A stretch of DNA of 64,000 bases from Bryocella elongata. Lineage in GTDB: Bacteria > Acidobacteriota > Terriglobia > Terriglobales > Acidobacteriaceae. A program made the position numbers and the translations under genes. The stretch spans positions 1 through 64,000 of the forward strand of contig NZ_FNVA01000004.1 of assembly GCF_900108185.1 (NCBI RefSeq). Reading direction: 5' to 3'. Below are positions 60,612 through 64,000 of the stretch, piece by piece (position 1 is the first letter of the stretch; each line of letters starts with the position of its first letter). The notes beneath the pieces were generated by a model that saw only the letters and a program-made list of their open reading frames with translations, did no database searches and was not told where the DNA came from.

Positions 60612-63600
60612 ATGTCTGGCTTCTCGATCCGCAATCCGTATCTGATCGTCGTCCTCTGCCTGGTCGTGATGATCCTGGGTAGTGTGAGCGTCGGTGGCAT
60701 GGCCGTCGACATGTTTCCACCCGTGGACCTGCCCGTAGTCGCGGTGGCCACCTTTTACTCCGGCATGCCGCCGCAGCAGATCGAGACCAATATCACGTAC
60801 CACCTCGAGCGGCAGTTCACGCTTGCCGGCGGCATCGACCACATGGAGTCGCGATCCCTGCCCGGTGTCTCGCTGATCAAGGTGTACTTCCGCAGCGGGA
60901 CCGATGCGGACGCCGATGCCGCCACCATCTCGTCGCTGGCGATGAGCGATCTCCGCGACATGCCGCCAGGCACCTATCCGCCGATCGTGCTGAAGCAAGA
61001 CGCGTCTTCCATTCCCGTGGCGCTGGTTCCGCTTTCGGGGTCGGGACTCAACGAATCGAAGCTGAAGGACGTTGGCCAGAACTTCGTGCGCAACCAGCTT
61101 GCAAGTGTAGCCGGCGCCAGCGTGACGCAACCGTTTGGCGGACGTTGGCGGCAGATTATGCTCTACGCTGATCCCAACAAGCTTGAGGCCAACCAGCTTT
61201 CGCCGATGGATGTCGTGCGCTCGGTGAATGACGCCAACGTGGTGCTGCCTGCGGGCGATGTACAGATCGGGCGCTACGACTACAACATCTACACAAATTC
61301 GATGCTGCAGGGGATGAGCGATATCGAGCAGGTGCCATTGAAGATGGTGGGCCAGTCACCGGTTCGTGTGGGGGATGTCGCCACGCCGCAGGACAGCTTT
61401 GGCCTGCAGTACAACATCGTGCGCGTCGACGGCCAGCGCGCCGTGTACCTTCCCATCTTCAAACAGGGCTCCGATTCCAACACCATCGCGATCGTGAATG
61501 GCGTACGCGAAAAGCTCGCACATCTCGTCGATGTGCCCGCATCGTTGCAGACGCGCGTGGTGTTTGATCAGTCGCGCTTCGTCAAGACCGCCATCACAAC
61601 TCTCCTTCATGAGGGCGGCGTCGGGCTGTTCCTTACCTGTCTCATGATCCTGATCTTTCTCGGCAGCATGCGCGCAACGATTGCCGTGTTTTTTTCGATC
61701 CCACTGTCATTGCTGACAACGTTCCTCGTGCTCAAACTGCTCGGAGGGTCGGTCAATTCCATGGTGCTGGGTGGGCTGGCGCTGGCGCTCTCGCGACTCA
61801 TCGACAACTCCGTTGTCGTGCTTGAAAACATCTTCCGGCATCTCGAAGAGGGCGAAGATCCGGTGATCGCGGCCGAACAGGGAGGAAAGGAGGTTGCACT
61901 GCCGGTGCTTGCAGGCACGCTGACGACGGTTGTCGTCTTCTTCCCCGTCACCATGCTCTTCGGCGTGAGCCGCTTTCTGTTTTCCGCACTCGCGCTGGCA
62001 GTGGTCATCTCACTGTTCGCGTCGTATTTCGTTGCGCTCACCGTTGTTCCTCTGTTCTGCGCCCGTTTCATCAAGTCCGCCCACGGAGATGTTGTGCATG
62101 AGGACGCCGAGATGGAGCAGGCGTACGCGGCAGATCCTGAGGCCGCGAAGCATCACACCGGTCTGTGGTCGCGGTTCAATGCTGCCTTCACACGTAGCTT
62201 TGACCAGCTGCTGCATCGCTACGACGCGCTTGTGGCTCGCGTGCTCCAGGCACCCAAAGCCACGCTGAGCATCTTCGGTGTTGTCTTCGTACTGGGCATG
62301 TGCCTCTTTCCGCTGCTCGGTCTGTCCTTCTTTCCGCGCACGGACGCAGGGCAGTTTGTCGTGAGCTTCAAGGCGCCTTCGGGAACGAAGCTCGAGGCGA
62401 CCGAGCAGGAAGCAGCGCACCTGGAACAGATCGTTCGCCGTATCGTCCCCCCGCGTGACCTCGGCATGACGGTCACAAACATAGGCGTGGACCCAGGCTT
62501 CTCCGCGCTGTTTTCACCGAATGCCGCAATGCACACGGGCTTCACTCAAGTGGCTCTCTCACCCGAACACGTTTCCTCGAGCTTTCAGTACATCGATGAG
62601 GTGAAGGCCGCGATTGCACGCGAACTTCCAGAACTTCAGACTTTCTACAGTTCGGGCTCGTTGGTGGACGGCGTGCTGAATATGGGGGCGCCGGCCCCGA
62701 TCGATGTGCGTGTGGAAGGCAACGATACCAATGCAGACTTTGCACTGGCGTCAAAGCTCGCGGCACAGATCCGCGGAGTGCGCGGCGTCGCCGACGTATA
62801 CATCCCGCAGGACATCGACTACCCCTCCCTGCGCATCGCTATCGACCGCACGCGGGCTGCCGAATTGGGCCTCGCGGAAAAGGAAGTCGTCTCTAATCTC
62901 ATCACCGCGCTCACGTCGAATCAGATGATCGCGCCATCCATCTGGATCGATCCCAAGTCGGGCAACAACTACTTCCTCACCGTGATGTATCCCGAAGGTC
63001 AGGTCAAGTCGCTCGAGGATTTGAAGGCTATCCCGCTGCATGGCGAGCACATCGCGCAGCCCACGCGCCTTGACATGGTCGCAACGATCCAGCAGTTCAA
63101 CGCACCCACCGAGATGGACCACACACAGATTCGCCGCGTGATGGACATCTATGTACGTCCGCAGAGCGAAGACCTGGGCCGAATATCCAGTGCAATTCGG
63201 CGCATCGTCGAAGGCAGCCATCCGCCCCACGGGATCGATGTCGTGCTCACCGGCTCCGTCGCGTCAATGAATGCAAGCTTCCGTAGCTTCGCCATCGGCC
63301 TCACCCTCTCCGTACTCCTCCTCTATCTCATCCTCGTCGCGCAGTTCCGCTCGTTCAAAGATCCCTTCATCATTCTGTTGGCGTTGCCACCGGGGATCCT
63401 GGGGGCGCTGCTGGCGCTGCTGCTTTGGCACACGACGCTCAATGTGATGTCACTCATGGGCGTTGTGATGTTGGCAGGTATCGCGCTATCGAACTCCATC
63501 CTCATCGTCGAGTTCGCGCATACGCTATTGCATCGCGGCCTTAGTGTGCGGGAGGCCATCACCACATCCTGCAGGGTCCGTCTGCGGCCGATACTTATGA

Positions 63601-63794
63601 CCTCGCTGGCGACGCTGATCGGGCTCATGCCCATGGCGCTCAAACTTGGCGAGGGCTCCGAGGCTTACGCGCCGCTCGCGCAGGCACTCATTGGAGGTCT
63701 CACTGTATCGGTGGCCTTGACCGTATTTCTCGTTCCCGCGGGCTTCTATCTTGCCTATAGTGGGCGCTGCCTGGCCTCTGATGCAGGTCAATGA
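60612..63794 (+). CDS. RND-family inner-membrane efflux pump
   Basis: 1060 residues with the 12-helix RND layout: helix 1 (NPYLIVVLCLVVMILGSVSVGG), a periplasmic loop with FPPVDLPVVAVATFYSGMPPQQIE, helices 2-6 (about 335-550), a second loop, and helices 7-12 (from about 560 and 890). The helix-4 motif reads SRLIDNSVVVLENIFRHLEEG and helix 10 IALSNSILIVEFAHTLL. Compared with AcrB, one of the paired aspartates is Asn and the lysine is Ser, so proton relay differs from the classical triad, as in several uncharacterised RND subfamilies. It is likely a proton-driven exporter of hydrophobic compounds; the substrate is unknown. It is co-transcribed with the adaptor 30 bases upstream. Confidence 0.9.
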   Translation: MSGFSIRNPYLIVVLCLVVMILGSVSVGGMAVDMFPPVDLPVVAVATFYSGMPPQQIETNITYHLERQFTLAGGIDHMESRSLPGVSLIKVYFRSGTDADADAATISSLAMSDLRDMPPGTYPPIVLKQDASSIPVALVPLSGSGLNESKLKDVGQNFVRNQLASVAGASVTQPFGGRWRQIMLYADPNKLEANQLSPMDVVRSVNDANVVLPAGDVQIGRYDYNIYTNSMLQGMSDIEQVPLKMVGQSPVRVGDVATPQDSFGLQYNIVRVDGQRAVYLPIFKQGSDSNTIAIVNGVREKLAHLVDVPASLQTRVVFDQSRFVKTAITTLLHEGGVGLFLTCLMILIFLGSMRATIAVFFSIPLSLLTTFLVLKLLGGSVNSMVLGGLALALSRLIDNSVVVLENIFRHLEEGEDPVIAAEQGGKEVALPVLAGTLTTVVVFFPVTMLFGVSRFLFSALALAVVISLFASYFVALTVVPLFCARFIKSAHGDVVHEDAEMEQAYAADPEAAKHHTGLWSRFNAAFTRSFDQLLHRYDALVARVLQAPKATLSIFGVVFVLGMCLFPLLGLSFFPRTDAGQFVVSFKAPSGTKLEATEQEAAHLEQIVRRIVPPRDLGMTVTNIGVDPGFSALFSPNAAMHTGFTQVALSPEHVSSSFQYIDEVKAAIARELPELQTFYSSGSLVDGVLNMGAPAPIDVRVEGNDTNADFALASKLAAQIRGVRGVADVYIPQDIDYPSLRIAIDRTRAAELGLAEKEVVSNLITALTSNQMIAPSIWIDPKSGNNYFLTVMYPEGQVKSLEDLKAIPLHGEHIAQPTRLDMVATIQQFNAPTEMDHTQIRRVMDIYVRPQSEDLGRISSAIRRIVEGSHPPHGIDVVLTGSVASMNASFRSFAIGLTLSVLLLYLILVAQFRSFKDPFIILLALPPGILGALLALLLWHTTLNVMSLMGVVMLAGIALSNSILIVEFAHTLLHRGLSVREAITTSCRVRLRPILMTSLATLIGLMPMALKLGEGSEAYAPLAQALIGGLTVSVALTVFLVPAGFYLAYSGRCLASDAGQ

Positions 63795-64000
63795 GGGGTG
63801 CCTCACCCGAGGGCCCGGTTTTTCCTGATAGTACGTATGGTTCGCTATGAGCCGACGATACTCGGCATTTCGCATGCTCGGGTGGGGAACTACGTTCGCG
63901 TTTCCATAGACTCGCAGGACGCTACCGTCGAGGGTGATCACCTGCTCCGCGCCGTTGTGATCGAAGTCGAACATGTGATAGACCTCACGCTTGAAGAACA
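63525..64000 (-). CDS. C-terminal part of an FG-GAP-like secreted protein, cut by the window edge
   Basis: Reading leftwards from 63998, the frame gives FFKREVYHMFDFDHNGAEQVITLDGSVLRVYGNANVV and then EYRRLIANHTYYQ, which resembles the end of FG-GAP/polysaccharide lyase-like propeller proteins (an acidic DFDHNGAE calcium motif). The convincing part is 63840-64000. The frame then stays open to 63525, antisense to the RND pump, which is unlikely to be real coding; a single-base shift in the neighbouring frame would end the protein near 63793. So either the true stop is near 63800 after a frameshift, or the gene is damaged. Family and end are uncertain. Confidence 0.35.
   Translation of the reverse strand, partial: FFKREVYHMFDFDHNGAEQVITLDGSVLRVYGNANVVPHPSMRNAEYRRLIANHTYYQEKPGPRVRHPSLTCIRGQAAPTIGKIEARGNEKYGQGHRYSETSNECLRERRVSLGALAKFERHGHEPDQRRQRGHKYRPQTDPAGCGDGLPHTKAAMQ

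Overview
The window looks like a stretch of chromosome from an acidobacterium, most likely of the Acidobacteriaceae/Terriglobales group (Granulicella, Terriglobus, Edaphobacter and relatives). This is inferred from gene content, not from a marker gene. The signs are four consecutive ABC permeases of the acidobacterial 'ADOP' type, an Oar-like TonB receptor with a carboxypeptidase-regulatory domain, CRTAC1/ASPIC, VPS10/BNR and CHRD proteins, DUF6152 and DUF6644 proteins, and moderately high GC. I saw no rRNA, tRNA or CRISPR array.

Layout. 1-95: end of a probable transposase. 224-6282: sugar-acid catabolism, with a 2-oxoglutarate semialdehyde dehydrogenase divergent from an ACS-type MFS carrier, and a tightly overlapping operon of a zinc alcohol dehydrogenase, an SDR and a secreted metallo-beta-lactamase-fold enzyme. 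6689-13132: diguanylate cyclase, DAHP synthase, Dyp peroxidase and a large BNR/VPS10-like secreted protein. 13414-17451: a DtxR/MntR regulator divergent from a TonB receptor, with two palindromic operator-like boxes between them. 17576-35106: a 17.5-kb ten-gene minus-strand operon made of a MacA-like adaptor, an ATPase, four large permeases, a second ATPase, a TolC protein, and an NtrC-type regulator with its kinase. A sigma-54-like promoter and an 18-bp inverted repeat sit in front of it.

36-46.5 kb is the most unusual part. It is a set of exported redox and thiol proteins: cytochrome c proteins, a TlpA-like thioredoxin, a DsbD-alpha-like protein, a Tat-exported LanC-like cyclase-fold protein with a Cys-Cys-Gly zinc motif beside a small Cys-rich ORF, CHRD, DUF6152 and DUF6644 proteins. 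Two transcription units in it appear to begin with a TTGACA-N17 promoter, a predicted leaderless short ORF whose cysteine run begins at codon 9, and then a rho-independent terminator before the first structural gene. This looks like cysteine-responsive attenuation. Two adjacent unrelated secreted proteins here (42587-43375 and 43470-44378) also share nearly the same C-terminal tail.

46.8-47.8 kb: a decayed GGDEF gene and a tiny zinc-ribbon gene. 48.1-54.4 kb: a TPR protein, then a pentaheme cytochrome-TPR fusion, a Tat-exported FG-GAP/ASPIC protein and a small secreted protein. 55.0-63.8 kb: an OmpR-family two-component system divergent from a secreted protein plus a complete RND efflux system (outer-membrane factor, lipoprotein adaptor, pump). 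The right edge cuts a minus-strand FG-GAP-like gene.

Coordinates include the stop codon. Many starts were moved inward from the longest reading frame on the basis of signal peptides, ribosome binding sites or operon overlaps, as stated in each entry.
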